From the NCBI RefSeq assembly GCF_048569485.1, contig NC_134358.1, positions 216,848,128 through 216,912,127 on the forward strand: 64,000 bases of DNA, written 5' to 3'. Below the pieces are notes generated by a model. It did no database searches. It was not told the origin of the DNA and worked only from the letters and a program-made list of their open reading frames with translations. Shown here in pieces: positions 22,362 through 33,376 of the stretch. Source of the DNA: Anomaloglossus baeobatrachus (lineage: Eukaryota > Chordata > Amphibia > Anura > Aromobatidae). The position numbers and the translations under genes were made by a program. Every line of letters starts with the position of its first letter. Within the stretch, counting starts at the first letter, position 1.

Positions 22362-24015
22362 CAGTTAGGTCCAGAAATATTTGGACAGTGACACAATTTT
22401 CGCGAGTTGGGCTCTGCATGCCACCACATTGGTTTTGAAATGAAACCTCTACAACAGAATTCAAGTGCAGATTGTAACGTTTAATTTGAAGGTTTGAACA
22501 AAAATATCTGATAGAAATTGTAGGAATTGTACACATTTCTTTACAAACACTCCACATTTTAGGAGGTCAAAAGTAATTGGACAAATAAACCAAACCCAAA
22601 CAAAATATTTTTATTTTCAATATTTTGTTGCGAATCCTTTGGAGGCAATCACTGCCTTAAGTCTGGAACCCATGGACATCACCAAACGCTGGGTTTCCTC
22701 CTTCTTAATGCTTTGCCAGGCCTTTACAGCCGCAGCCTTCAGGTCTTGCTTGTTTGTGGGTCTTTCCGTCTTAAGTCTGGATTTGAGCAAGTGAAATGCA
22801 TGCTCAATTGGGTTAAGATCTGGTGATTGGCTTGGCCATTGCAGAATGTTCCACTTTTTTGCACTCATGAACTCTTGGGTAGCTTTGGCTGTATGTTTGG
22901 GGTCATTGTCCATCTGTACTATGAAGCGCCGTCCGATCAACTTTGCGGCATTTGGCTGAATCTGGGCTGAAAGTATATCCCAATACACTTCAGAATTCAT
23001 CCGGCTACTCTTGTCTGCTGTTATGTCATCAATAAACACAAGTGACCCAGTGCCATTGAAAGCCATGCATGCCCATGCCATCACGTTGCATCCACCATGT
23101 TTTACAGAGGATGCGGTGTGCCTTGGATCATGTGCCGTTCCCTTTCTTCTCCAAACTTTTTTCTTCCCATCATTCTGGTACAGGTTGATCTTGGTCTCAT
23201 CTGTCCATAGAATACTTTTCCAGAACTGAGCTGGCTTCATGAGGTGTTTTTCAGCAAATTTAACTCTGGCCTGTCTATTTTTGGAATTGATGAATGGTTT
23301 GCATCTAGATGTGAACCCTTTGTATTTACTTTCATGGAGTCTTCTCTTTACTGTTGACTTAGAGACAGATACACCTACTTCACTGAGAGTGTTCTGGACT
23401 TCAGTTGATGTTGTGAACGGGTTCTTCTTCACCAAAGAAAGTATGCGGCGATCATCCACCACTGTTGTCATCCGTGGACGCCCAGGCCTTTTTGAGTTCC
23501 CAAGCTCACCAGTCAATTCCTTTTTTCTCAGAATGTACCCGACTGTTGATTTTGCTACTCCAAGCATGTCTGCTATCTCTCTGATGGATTTTTTCTTTTT
23601 TTTCAGCCTCAGGATGTTCTGCTTCACCTCAATTGAGAGTTCCTTAGACCGCATGTTGTCTGGTCACAGCAACAGCTTCCAAATGCAAAACCACACACCT
23701 GTAATCAACCCCAGACCTTTTAACTACTTCATTGATTACAGGTTAACGAGGGAGACGCCTTCAGAGTTAATTGGAGCCCTTAGAGTCCCTTGTCCAATTA
23801 CTTTTGGTCCCTTGAAAAAGAGGAGGCTATGCATTACAGAGCTATGATTCCTAAACCCTTTCTCTGATTTGGATGTGAAAACTCTCATATTGCAGCTGGG
23901 AGTGTGCACTTTCAGCCCATATTATATATATATAATTGTATTTCTGAACATGTTTTTGTAAACAGCTAAAATAACAAAACTTGTGTCACTGTCCAAATAT
24001 TTCTGGACCTAACTG
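22362..24015 (-). mobile_element. Full-length Tc1-like transposon, apparently intact
   Basis: The 1,654-bp element has inverted ends CAGTTAGGTCCAGAAATATT and its complement, flanked by TA on both sides (22360-22361, 24016-24017). It contains one uninterrupted transposase gene on the minus strand. It inserted into the left half of the foldback element, which makes it one of the younger insertions here. Confidence 0.95.
22617..23654 (-). CDS. Tc1-family transposase, complete
   Basis: This 345-aa protein would cut the transposon out at its inverted ends and reinsert it at TA sites in the nucleus. The N-terminal helix-turn-helix regions cover about residues 5-110. A basic GRPR motif lies at 58-61 (KRPGRPR, 55-61). 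Catalytic residues are D152 (LWTDETK), D249 (VQMDNDPKHT) and E284 (SPDLNPIEH), giving the DD34E spacing. It ends in the usual KGFATKY. Length, motifs and termini all match functional Tc1 transposases, and no stop or frameshift is seen. Activity is not proven. The start at 23654 gives MRSKELS, typical for the family. Confidence 0.93.
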   Translation of the reverse strand: MRSKELSIEVKQNILRLKKKKKSIREIADMLGVAKSTVGYILRKKELTGELGNSKRPGRPRMTTVVDDRRILSLVKKNPFTTSTEVQNTLSEVGVSVSKSTVKRRLHESKYKGFTSRCKPFINSKNRQARVKFAEKHLMKPAQFWKSILWTDETKINLYQNDGKKKVWRRKGTAHDPRHTASSVKHGGCNVMAWACMAFNGTGSLVFIDDITADKSSRMNSEVYWDILSAQIQPNAAKLIGRRFIVQMDNDPKHTAKATQEFMSAKKWNILQWPSQSPDLNPIEHAFHLLKSRLKTERPTNKQDLKAAAVKAWQSIKKEETQRLVMSMGSRLKAVIASKGFATKY

Positions 24016-24103
24016 TACCTGGGTAGGTTATTATACCTGTACGTGGTCCTGGGTGGTTCCGCATTCCTCCATGTGGGACAGACTTTGGCATTGTAGCGAT
24101 GGG

Positions 24104-25030
24104 GAGATAAGGTATGCACACCAGTGACTATGTAAGGGGAATACATGAAATATCAGAAATTGCTGTGTGAATACTGACTTGAAAAATCCAATAGCTATAT
24201 GCAAGAGTGAAAATGTGAAAAATGGAATCTGCATTACTGCCATGAACATATGAATCAAGAGAAATTTAGCTACTGAATTGATCAATGCAATAGAGCCCCA
24301 ACACTACGCCAAAGTATTTCTCTACGTTGGGGTCCCTAGCTTGTGTGTGTCCTCTCATGCAGTTAAAAAACTTACCGTGTATGGGAAGCTGAGACCCAGG
24401 CTATTTATGCGTATGATATGGATTGGCAATAGGTGTGGTTGTGGAGGGTTCACAAACGAAAAAATACTAACAAATAGGAATAACGTTTGGAACACCATTC
24501 TAAGTCTGAACTGGGTGCAAAAACCTAAAAAAACATCACTATGGGGAGATAAGGTATGCACACCAGTGACTATGTAAGGGGAATACATGAAATAGCAGAA
24601 AGGTTTTTGCACCCAGTTCGGACTTAGAATGGTGTTCCAAACGTTATTCCTATTTGTTAATATTTTTTCGTTTGTGAACCCTCCCCAACCACACCTATTG
24701 CCAATCCATATCATACGCATAAATAGCCTGGGTCTCAGCTTCCCATACACGGTAGGTTTTTTAACTGCATGAGAGGACACACACAAGCTAGGGACCCCAA
24801 CGTAGAGAAATACTTTGGCGTAGTGTTGGGGCTCTATTGCATTGATCAATTCAGTAGCTAAATTTCTCTTGATTCATATATTCATGGCAGTAATGCAGAT
24901 TCCATTTTTCACATTTTCACTCTTACATATAGCTATTGGATTTTTCAAGTCAGTATTCACACAGCAGTTTCTGCTATTCCATGTATTCCCCTTACATAGT
25001 CACTGGTGTGCATACCTTATCTCCCCATAG
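24104..25030. repeat. Inner palindrome of the foldback element
   Basis: Arms of about 430 bp (24104-24537 and 24602-25030) are inverted copies with few differences, around a 64-bp spacer. The spacer repeats in direct orientation the beginning of the arm (GGGGAGATAAGGTATGCACA). Open frames at 24278-24577 and 24355-24849 are mirror images of each other and are not genes. Confidence 0.85.
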
Positions 25031-25656
25031 TGATGTTTTTTTAGGTTTTTGCACCCAGTTCGGACTTAGAATGGTGTTCCAAACGTTATTCCTATTTATT
25101 TTTTTGGCATTGTAGCGGTCTGTCAGCAAGCATCTTACATGTCAATGTGTTTTTGCTGCAGTCATTTGAAGTGTGGGATTCACCATTTGTATTTATGTAT
25201 TTGATATTGGAAACCATGCATTTTATTTTCTGACTGTTAATGTGCTATGTTTACAACTGATCCCTCATGTGACTGACATGCTTACATATTGACATAAGGA
25301 TTGATATTCCACCCATGGAGAGTTGTGATGACTATTAGTGTTATATGATTGTTTCCCTCAGACGCTGTTTATTCAGACACACCCCCCTGCAGTTTGCAGT
25401 TTTAACATGTGCATGTCTTTGTACCTTGTTCTGTTCACTTTTATATCCCTATGATATCATGTGAAAAATTAAAATTTGTATGAAATAAAGCATATTTATT
25501 AGAAAACCAATATAGTTGGTTTTTATGACTATTGACAGTATAGTGAAATATATGGAGGTCTTGTGTAGGAACATGTTGGCTTGTTGGGGACTCCTCATAG
25601 TACAAGTGTCTTAATATGGACCTAATTATTCATATAATCTTACACTGTGAGCATCA

Positions 25657-26215
25657 GCTAGAGAGTTGTGAGATTTTGCAAATTCGCCCATCTTTTGTTC
25701 TATATGCGTGATGCTTGAGTCAAGATCCCTGGTTTGGGCTTTTTAGGAAGCAGTAGGATCTCTACATCTTTTTCAATGGAATAAATAAAGATCAGCAACA
25801 TATCTTTGATAAGGGTTCCTGAAGCCGGTTGGTCCGTCGTGGGTATGTCTGCCAGAGCTAGGGCTGTGTTAGAGGAGGAGTCAGCTGCCACATTGACCTC
25901 CATCAGTGGAGAAGTTCCCCTGAGGCTATCTGTGTTGCTATGTTGAGGTCTGGGCTGTGATGTAGTCTCCATGTCCCCCAATAGACTGAACCTGGAACCC
26001 TGAACTGGAGGGGTAGAGTGTGATCTCTGAGGGGTGGGCAATTTGCTTGAGGGTGATACTGGAGGGAGCTCTTACGGTGTGGTGTTGCAATCGACTGAGC
26101 AGTCTGAGGCCCCCTGGGACCCCTGAGCAGCTGCGTTATCCTTGTTGTGGGTGGTATTGAAAAACCATTCCAGCTGCCCTTGCTTATTCTGCACTCTTTT
26201 ATCACAAGTCATCAA
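25657..26215 (-). mobile_element. L1-type LINE, ORF1 N-terminal part
   Basis: The minus strand resumes the L1 ORF1 beyond the 14-bp repeat, with FAKSHNSLADAHS at about 25650-25690 and an upstream low-complexity Ser/Thr/Pro-rich region (about 25700-26041). The 5' limit near 26215 is uncertain. Confidence 0.55.
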
Positions 26216-27113
26216 TCCACTTATTAGCTAGTAGTTGCTGGGGGTGTGAAGATTTGGAACAAGCAAAGGTGCCCCGATGCTGGGACTCTGTGACTTTGAG
26301 CAATGAAAGCAAATCAGTCATTTTAGGTGGTGAAGCACATATTTCCCACAACTGTGTGGGTGTGTGTGGCTTTGGGGTGTGATAGCTGAAGAGTATTCAA
26401 AGGTCCTGATACATAAGGTCAATGGCATGCATACTGCAGATCTCTGGTGTCAGACCAGAGCTGTTTCATGGGCAGTTGCTGGACTTGAGACTAGACTTTA
26501 GGTCAGTAGCGGTTTCCCAATGTGATTTATAGAGGCTGACATTAAGGGGCTCAGGAGCCTGTGACAGAATCAGACAGCCTCTTGTTCCCATTGACCACGA
26601 CCTGAGTGCAACCTGCCATGTGATATTGGCTTCTGCCCTGCAACATGCTCAGAATGGCTGAACAGTGTCTGGATGACTCATTGCCTTTGGATGTTGTGCT
26701 GCCGCCTCTAACAATGCTGAAAATAGTCAGTTTGTCATGGTGGTGCTCTGGATGTCTGTCACTTTAGCCCGCGCTGGGATTTGACTCCCGGCCAGGTGTG
26801 GGGACCAGGTAGGCCACAAGTGCTTCAGGCATGGAGCTCCCAGCATCCGGCCCCTTGGTTTGTTTCTATGCCCTGCTCTTTACTCATTCCTGCTGCTATG
26901 GAACCAGCTGGGGAAGAAGGGGATGCGACTCTGTGCTTCAGGCTCTGGGCTCCCATGAGGAGTAGGTCTCACCTCCACCACAGCCTAATATTGCTGGGTA
27001 ACTGGCCCAATATTCGCTGGGATAGGCCCTCACTACTGTGTAATATCCCTTACTGCACCAACAGGTATCTGAGAGAGCTTTGCAGCAGCCTGATGGTGTA
27101 GATAGGCTCTGCT
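26216..27113. other. No recognisable feature
   Basis: About 900 bp without a supported gene. It could be the 5' untranslated region of the adjacent L1, but nothing in the sequence decides this. Confidence 0.4.
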
Positions 27114-27116
27114 TTA

Positions 27117-27751
27117 GGCCCCTTTCACACGTCAGTGATTCTGGGACGTTTGTGCTTTTTTTAAAACGTACAAGAATCACTGACATACGCAGACCCATTA
27201 TAATGAATGGGTCTGCTCACACGTCAGTGATTTTTCACTGCACGTGTCTCCGTGCAGCGTACCCGCGTGTGCGTGATTGCCGCACGGAGACATGTCCATT
27301 TTTTTCTGGCATCACTGATGTCCAACGGACCACGCAGTGGTGTGGTCCGTGAAACACGTGCCAGAAAAAAACGTGCTTTTAAAATAAAAATCATTTTAAC
27401 TCACCCGGCGTCCAATGATGTCCTCTGCAGCCCGTTCTCCCTGCTGCTTCTAAGCCGGCTCATTATTGTCGCGCATATTCATTATGCGTGACACAGCCAA
27501 CCCGGAAGCAGCTGCTGCGGCGGTCACCGCCGGCCGGATGCCGCACCGCGGGAGCGATCAGCACCATGGACAGCGGGAGCGGGCACAGGTGAGTTGTTTT
27601 CTAAGTGCAATCACGGGCCACGGAGAACGGAGCCCGGATTGCACTTAGACAACCCACGTGTGCCGTGAATCACGGCACACGCAGGGACATATGCATGTTT
27701 TACACGCCAGTGAAAAACGTCACTGTTTTTCACTGACGTGTGAAACGGGCC
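27117..27751. mobile_element. Harbinger-like MITE (second family)
   Basis: Ends GGCCCCTTTCACACGTCAGTG (27117) and CACTGACGTGTGAAACGGGCC (ending 27751) are inverted and flanked by TTA (27114-27116, 27752-27754). The centre is GC-rich with a smaller inverted repeat around AAGTGCAATC. There is no coding capacity. Confidence 0.85.
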
Positions 27752-27754
27752 TTA

Positions 27755-28559
27755 TGGAGAGTTCCTTTATGCACAATTGCCCTCCTTGGTGACCATTTTG
27801 GATTTTTGTCCCCAATAAGTTTTTATTTCACAGTTTGTATATTTATGTGTATATTTAATTGCGCAAACATATGTGTGTATGTACACAAAGGTGTATCACC
27901 AACGCCTTAAGGTAGAATCCTGGGGTCTAATCCATTTTTCTGTGGTGTCATGACCATTGATTCAATCCAATGATGTCATTTGTTTTTGTTCTTGTGTTAC
28001 TATGTCCTGGATGTTTGTTACTGTAGTATGTACTCCTGAGGAAGGCAGAGTCAAAATACGTACTCTGTTTTATCCTAATTAAACCTGTTACTTCCATTTC
28101 TGCCTTTCTTCACTTCTTCATAAATTAGCAGCGCCATTGGTTACTCTCTTTTTTTATTATTCGTAATGTACATACACATGAAAGCCTATCCTGAAAAGAT
28201 ATTTTAAATCATACTGTAGGTAATCTGTAATAACCAACCTTTAGACATCCTATTTCCCCTTCACCCATCACAGCACAATGACTTATGGAAAAGTGGGAAA
28301 TGTAATCACAGGCAATCACTGCTGATAATAATTTACTTTTTTTGTTTTACCAGGTTATTTTTACATGTGATGTTGAGATGCTGGCTAATCCAAAAAAAAG
28401 CCAGGAATATGTGGTGTTTCATAGGACTTCTGTCCCTCGGTCATAGATTACTGACATACAACTGCATCAGTTTGTGCAAAATGATTTACACAACCTCTCG
28501 CCTCCATGATTGCATCATCATACCAGCCATAATGCATCGTATTACCCCATTGCCAATTA
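27755..28559. other. No gene; contains a retroelement-like tail
   Basis: About 800 bp. At 28034-28060 the sequence CCTGAGGAAGGCAGAGTCAA followed by AATACGT resembles the recurrent motif noted at four other places in the window. It is followed by AATTAAACCTGTTACTTCCA, as in the tails of frog retroelements. Nothing else is recognised. Confidence 0.4.
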
Positions 28560-28836
28560 CAAGAGCATCTCAATAACTTAGAATATCATCGAAAACTTAA
28601 TTTATTTCAGTAATTCAATACAAAAAGGGAAATGCATGTATTATATTGAGTCACTACAAACAGAGTAATCTATTTCAAGTGTTTATTTCTCTTAATGTTG
28701 ATGATTATGGCTTACAGCCAATGAAAGCCCAAAAGTCATTATCTCAGGAAATTAGAATAATTACCACAAAACACCTGCAAAGCCTTCCTAAGTGTTTGAA
28801 ATGGTTGCTTAGTCTGGTTCAGTAGGCTACACAATC

Positions 28837-29842
28837 ATGGTGAAGACTGCTGACTTGACAGATGTCCAGAAGGCAGTCATTGACACACTCCACGAGGTGG
28901 GTAAGCCTCAAAAGGTCATTGCTAAAGAAGCTGTCTGTTCACAGAGTGCTGTATCCAAGCATATTAATGGAGAGCTGAGTGGAAGGAAAAAGTGTGGTAG
29001 AAAAAGGGACACAAGCAACTGGGTTAACCATAGCCTTGATAGGATTGTTAAGAAAAGGCCATTCAAAAATTTGGGGGAGATTCACAAGCAGTGGACTGCT
29101 GCTGGAGTCAGTGCTTAAAAGCCACCACACACAGATGTATCATTTACATTGGCTACAACTGTCGACTTCCTTGTGTCAAGCCACTCATGACCAATAGACA
29201 ACACCAGAAGTGTTTTACCTGGGCCTAGGAGAAAAAGAACTGGATTGTTGCTTAATGGTCCAAGGTGTTGTTTTCAGATGAAAGTACATTTTTCATTTCA
29301 TTTGGAAATCAAGGTCACAGAGAAGGGAGGAAGAGTGGAGAGGCCACAATCCAAGCTGCTTGAGGTCTAGTGTGAAGTCCCCACAATCAGTGATGGTTTG
29401 GGGGGGGGTCATGTCATCGGCTGTTGTAGGTCTACTGTGTTTTATCAAGACCAAAGTCAGTGCAGTCACCTACCTGGAAACTTTAGAGCACTTCATCCTT
29501 CCTTCTGCCAAAAAGCTTTTTGGAGAAGGAAATTTCATTTTCCAGCAGGATTTGGCACCTTTCCACATTGCCAAAGGTACCAATACCTGGTTTAATAACC
29601 ATAGTATCACTGTGCTTGATTGGCCAGCACACTCGCCTGACCTTAACCCCATAGAGAATCTATGGAATATTGTCAAAATGAAGATGAGATACACCAGACC
29701 CAACAATGCAAATGAGCTGAAGGCTGCTAACAAAGTAACCTGGGCTTCCATAACACCTCAGCAAAGCCACAGGTTGATCGCCTCCATGCCACGCCGCATT
29801 AATGCAGTAATTCATGCAAATGGAGCCCCAACCAAGTATTGA
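28837..29842 (+). pseudogene. Tc1 transposase, broken
   Basis: The N-terminal part (28837-29118) starts MVKTADLTDVQKAVIDTL and shows the HTH DNA-binding region with GRKRDT in place of the GRPR motif. The C-terminal part (29360-29842) carries FIFQQDLAPFH (second catalytic Asp) and [12 protein letters not shown] (catalytic Glu), ending NGAPTKY. The middle has at least two frame disruptions and a stop, and the first catalytic Asp region (about 29270-29290, SDESTF-like) is out of frame. An inactive copy of a common vertebrate Tc1 family. Confidence 0.88.
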
Positions 29843-29861
29843 GTGCATTTACTATACATAC

Positions 29862-32819
29862 TGTAATGAACCAGCAGGGGGAGATGGAGCACCAGGAGAG
29901 TGCTGACAGCAATCCTCCACTAGAGGGCACAAGTCTTCCCAGGGAAGGAAGTGGATGGTCGTACGGGCCGGGGTCAGAACCAGAATGTCTACGAGGTACT
30001 AAGGGTTAAGCCCACTTTACACGTTGCAATTAGTTGTACAATCGCATTTGCGATGTGACACGCCCAGGTTGCATACGGGATCTATGAGATTTCACGTTGG
30101 TCGTTCATTTGCTGTCACACGAGCGTTAGTAGTCTATGTTAAATTGGTCAATTGTGTGTGCGATCCTTTAGATCATGTGTTCTGTGACGTATGCATTGGG
30201 CACCTTTTTTTTTTTTTTTATTTATTGACTTGCCAAGCGTGTGTAATGCGTGTGTAATGTGGGATGCGTTTTTACTATGTCATCTGCCATTCAGCTCTGC
30301 TACATGGCCGCTAACAGCAGACACAGACAGCCATGTAGCAGAGCTGAATGGCAGATGACAGTAGACACAGACAGAGCCGCACTGTCAGAATGAACTCGGG
30401 TGAACCTCACCCGACTTCATTGTGATGCTGCGGCTCTGTCTGTGTCGCGCCCTGATTAGCGGTCACCAGTGAAGACTCACCGGTGACCGCTAATCTCCTG
30501 AGTAACTGAAGTTAGCAGCCCTCTCTCATATACTCACCAATCCCCGATCCCCGGCGCTGCACGGCGTTCACACTGCTCCGGCGGCTTTTACTGTTTTGAG
30601 AAAGCCGGCCGCCCATTAAACAATTTCGTATTCCCTGCTTTCCCCGCCCACCGGCGCCTATGATTGGTTACAGTGAGACACGCCACCACTCTGAGTGACA
30701 GGTGTCACACTGCACCCAATCACAGCAGCCGGTGGGCGTGTCTATACTGTGTAGTGAAATAAATAATTAAATAATTAAAAAAAACGGCGTGCGGTTCCCC
30801 CCATTTTTAAAACCAGCCAGATAAAGCCATACGGCTGAAGGCTGGTATTCTCAGGATGGGGAGCTCCACGTTATGGGGAGCCCCCCACCCTAACAATATC
30901 AGCCAACAGCCGCCCAGAATTGCCGCATACATTATATGCGACAGTTCTGGGACTGTACCCGGCTCTTCCCGATTTGCCCTGGTGCGTTGGCAAATCGGGG
31001 TAATAAGGAGTTATTGGCAGCCCATAGCTGCCAATAAGTCCTAGATTAATCATGTCAGGCGTCTATGAGACACCTTCCATGATTAATCTGTAAGTTACAG
31101 TAAATAAACACACACACCCGAAAAAATCCTTTATTAGAAATAAAAACACACACATATACCCTGGTTGGAGGTGACCGGAGCCGCAGCAGACACGCGCGGC
31201 TGTGTTCATTTGCTGCATGGAGGTGACCGGAGCGGCTGTGTCTGCTGTGGCTCCGGTCACCTCCATGCAGCTGCGGTGGAAGCGACGCTGGATCATCCTG
31301 GATTACGCCGGACAAGGAGGGCTTTTTGGGGCTGATTAAAGTGGTGAACCAGGGTATATGTGTGTGTTTTTATTTCTAATAAAGGATTTTTTCGGGTGTG
31401 TGTGTTTATTTACTGTAACTTACAGATTAATCATGGAAGGTGTCTCATAGATGCCTGACATGATTAATCTAGGACTTATTGGCAGCTATGGGCTGCCAAT
31501 AACTCCTTATTACCCCGATTTGCCAACGCACCAGGGCAAATCGGGAAGAGCCGGGTACAGTCCCAGAACTGTCGCATATAATGTATGCGGCAATTCTGGG
31601 CGGCTGTTGGCTGATATTGTTAGGGTGGGGGGCTCCCCATAACGTGGAGCTCCCCATCCTGAGAATACCAGCCTTCAGCCGTATGGCTTTATCTGGCTGG
31701 TTTTAAAAATGGGGGGAACCGCACGCCGTTTTTTTTAATTATTTAATTATTTATTTCACTACACAGTATAGACACGCCCACCGGCTGCTGTGATTGGGTG
31801 CAGTGTGACACCTGTCACTCAGAGTGGGGGCGTGTCTCACTGTAACCAATCATAGGCGCCGGTGGGCGGGGAAAGCAGGGAATAGGAGATTGTTTAATGG
31901 GCGGCCGGCTTTTTCAAAACAGTAAAAGCCGCCGGAGCAGTGTGAATGCCGTGCAGCGCCGGGGATCGGGGATTGGTGAGTATATGAGAGAGGGGGATAG
32001 ACTGACATGGACTGAGAGTGAGGGACAGAGATAGTGACCGACTGACAGAGATTAGTGCATGACAGACATTGTGAGGCGCTTCAGAACGCAGCTTTTCAGC
32101 TGCGCTCTGAAGCAGACCTTTTTTACGCTGCGGTGCAGAGCGCACACCTGCGCACATAGCATCAGACAACAAAATCGTATGAGGGATGTCACACGTTACA
32201 ATTCACTAGGTTCTTGCAACAAAACGCTCAATTCTAGAGAATGATACGATGTGTTTGCGATCAACGGTTTTGCGTTCAATCCTGATCGCATGTAGCTGTC
32301 ACACGCAGATACGTCACAAACAATGCCGGATGTGCGTCACTTACAACTTGACCCCAACGACGGATTGTGAGATATATTGAAGCGTGTGTAGCGGGCTTTA
32401 GTCAGAGACAGAGTCCAGGGAAAGCCGAGTCAGGAATCGAGAGGGAACGTCAAAGACCGAAGTCGGGAGCTGGGAGAGCAGGTAATAGCAGGGAGTACAG
32501 GAGGTCAGAACAACAGAGGAGGGAGGATGGGAGTCAGAGAGAAACGGAGGCAGTCAGGACAAAATGCAGGGAGAACATACACAGGCAGGACAGAAGGTGG
32601 GGGAGCGGACACGGTCAGGAAGGGAGGTAGGGAGGACAAATGTAAACAGCACGGGAGGAAGGATCAGAACTCACAAGGGACCCGCGGCACACTGCAGAAT
32701 TATAACTGGCACAGAATGAATGGAAGAAAAAGACATCGTGATCCCGGGAACGAGGCACGGAGGGGAGGCCTCTTTCCCCAGCCACGCTCCAGGAAACACT
32801 GACAGCAGGGGTCATGACA
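29862..32819 (-). mobile_element. LTR-like element with a palindromic insertion
   Basis: On the minus strand it starts TGTCATGACCCCTGCTG and ends TTCATTACA, i.e. TG...CA ends. Flanks CATAC (29857-29861) and ATTAC (32820-32824) may be a worn 5-bp duplication. Without the inner element it is about 570 bp (29862-30008 and 32398-32819), non-coding and purine-rich. The solo-LTR interpretation is tentative. Confidence 0.5.
30009..32397. mobile_element. 2.4-kb palindromic Harbinger-like foldback element
   Basis: Ends AGCCCACTTTACACG and GTGTGTAGCGGGCT are inverted and flanked by TTA (30006-30008, 32398-32400). Most of the interior is one palindrome: 30535-31165 pairs with 31355-31985 with very few mismatches. 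The ~190-bp centre contains a smaller inverted repeat (CATGGAGGTGACCGGAGC). It is non-coding. The short frames mirrored at 30856-31044 and 31469-31657 are repeat shadows. Confidence 0.88.
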
Positions 32820-33077
32820 ATTACTTTTCAGTAGGCCAATATTTCTGAGATTAAAATCATTTTTTCAGTTGATCTTATATAATATTCTAATTTTCTGAGG
32901 TGATGACTTTTGGGTTTTCATTGGCTGTAAGCCATAATCATCAACATTAACAGAAATAAACACTTGATATAGATCACTCTGTTTGTAATGACTCCATATA
33001 ATGTGTTTCCCTTTTTGTATTGAATTACTGAAATAAATGAACTTTTTGACATTCTAATTTATTCAGATGCACCTGTA

Positions 33078-33376
33078 CAATGTGTACATGTGTTGTTATG
33101 GAAGAGGGGTAAAAGAGCATAATCTATTTTAGATCTCTGTACAGCACTGTGGAAATTAATGATTCTATGTAAGGCCGCTTTCACATTAACTTTTTACCTA
33201 TGTTCAGTAGTCCCTAAGTTCTATAATAAAAGAACACAAAAATAAAAAAACTGTACTCCTCCATTCCTTAACAGCCAGTCATGATACACTTTATTTTCCC
33301 ATCATGAAGGACAGCTCAATGAGTTTTTGTGGATTAGCGGAAAAAGTGTAACTGCAGTCACCACTATAAATACATA
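33078..33376. other. Possible MITE fragment; no gene
   Basis: TAAGGCCGCTTTCACATTAA at about 33171 looks like one end of a Harbinger-like MITE, but no matching second end is found. Nothing else is recognised. Confidence 0.35.

Larger units (their letters stand above)
21878..25642. mobile_element. Foldback element, possibly Penelope-derived, with a Tc1 inside
   Basis: Arms of about 385 bp (21878-22260 and 25190-25574) are inverted copies: GTTCCTACACAAGACCTCC at the left pairs with its complement at the right. The element is flanked by a 14-bp direct repeat CACTGTGAGCATCA (21864-21877, 25643-25656). It interrupts L1 ORF1. A second, inner palindrome occupies 24104-25030, and a Tc1 inserted at 22362-24015. 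The long target duplication suggests target-primed reverse transcription. Inverted terminal repeats plus a hammerhead-like motif at 22295-22320 suggest a Penelope relative, but no RT is present. Confidence 0.55.
28560..33075 (+). mobile_element. Tc1-like transposon interrupted by nested elements
   Basis: Inverted ends of about 210 bp (CAAGAGCATCTCAATAA at 28560; complement of CAGGTGCATCTGAATAA ending 33075) are flanked by TA (28558-28559, 33076-33077). The transposase gene is on the plus strand (28837-29842). An LTR-like element (29862-32819) lies just after the transposase stop, and a palindromic Harbinger-like element lies inside that. Confidence 0.88.

Noticed and set aside
24278-24849. 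A pair of similar small proteins around 24.3-24.8 kb
   Set aside because: Also palindrome arms; no known family and no independent support.
26760-26810. A possible tRNA-like or promoter-like segment (CCCGCGCTGGGATTTGACTC)
   Set aside because: No cloverleaf or A/B box pair could be drawn.
30856-31657. A pair of identical small proteins on opposite strands
   Set aside because: They are mirror images in the arms of one palindrome.
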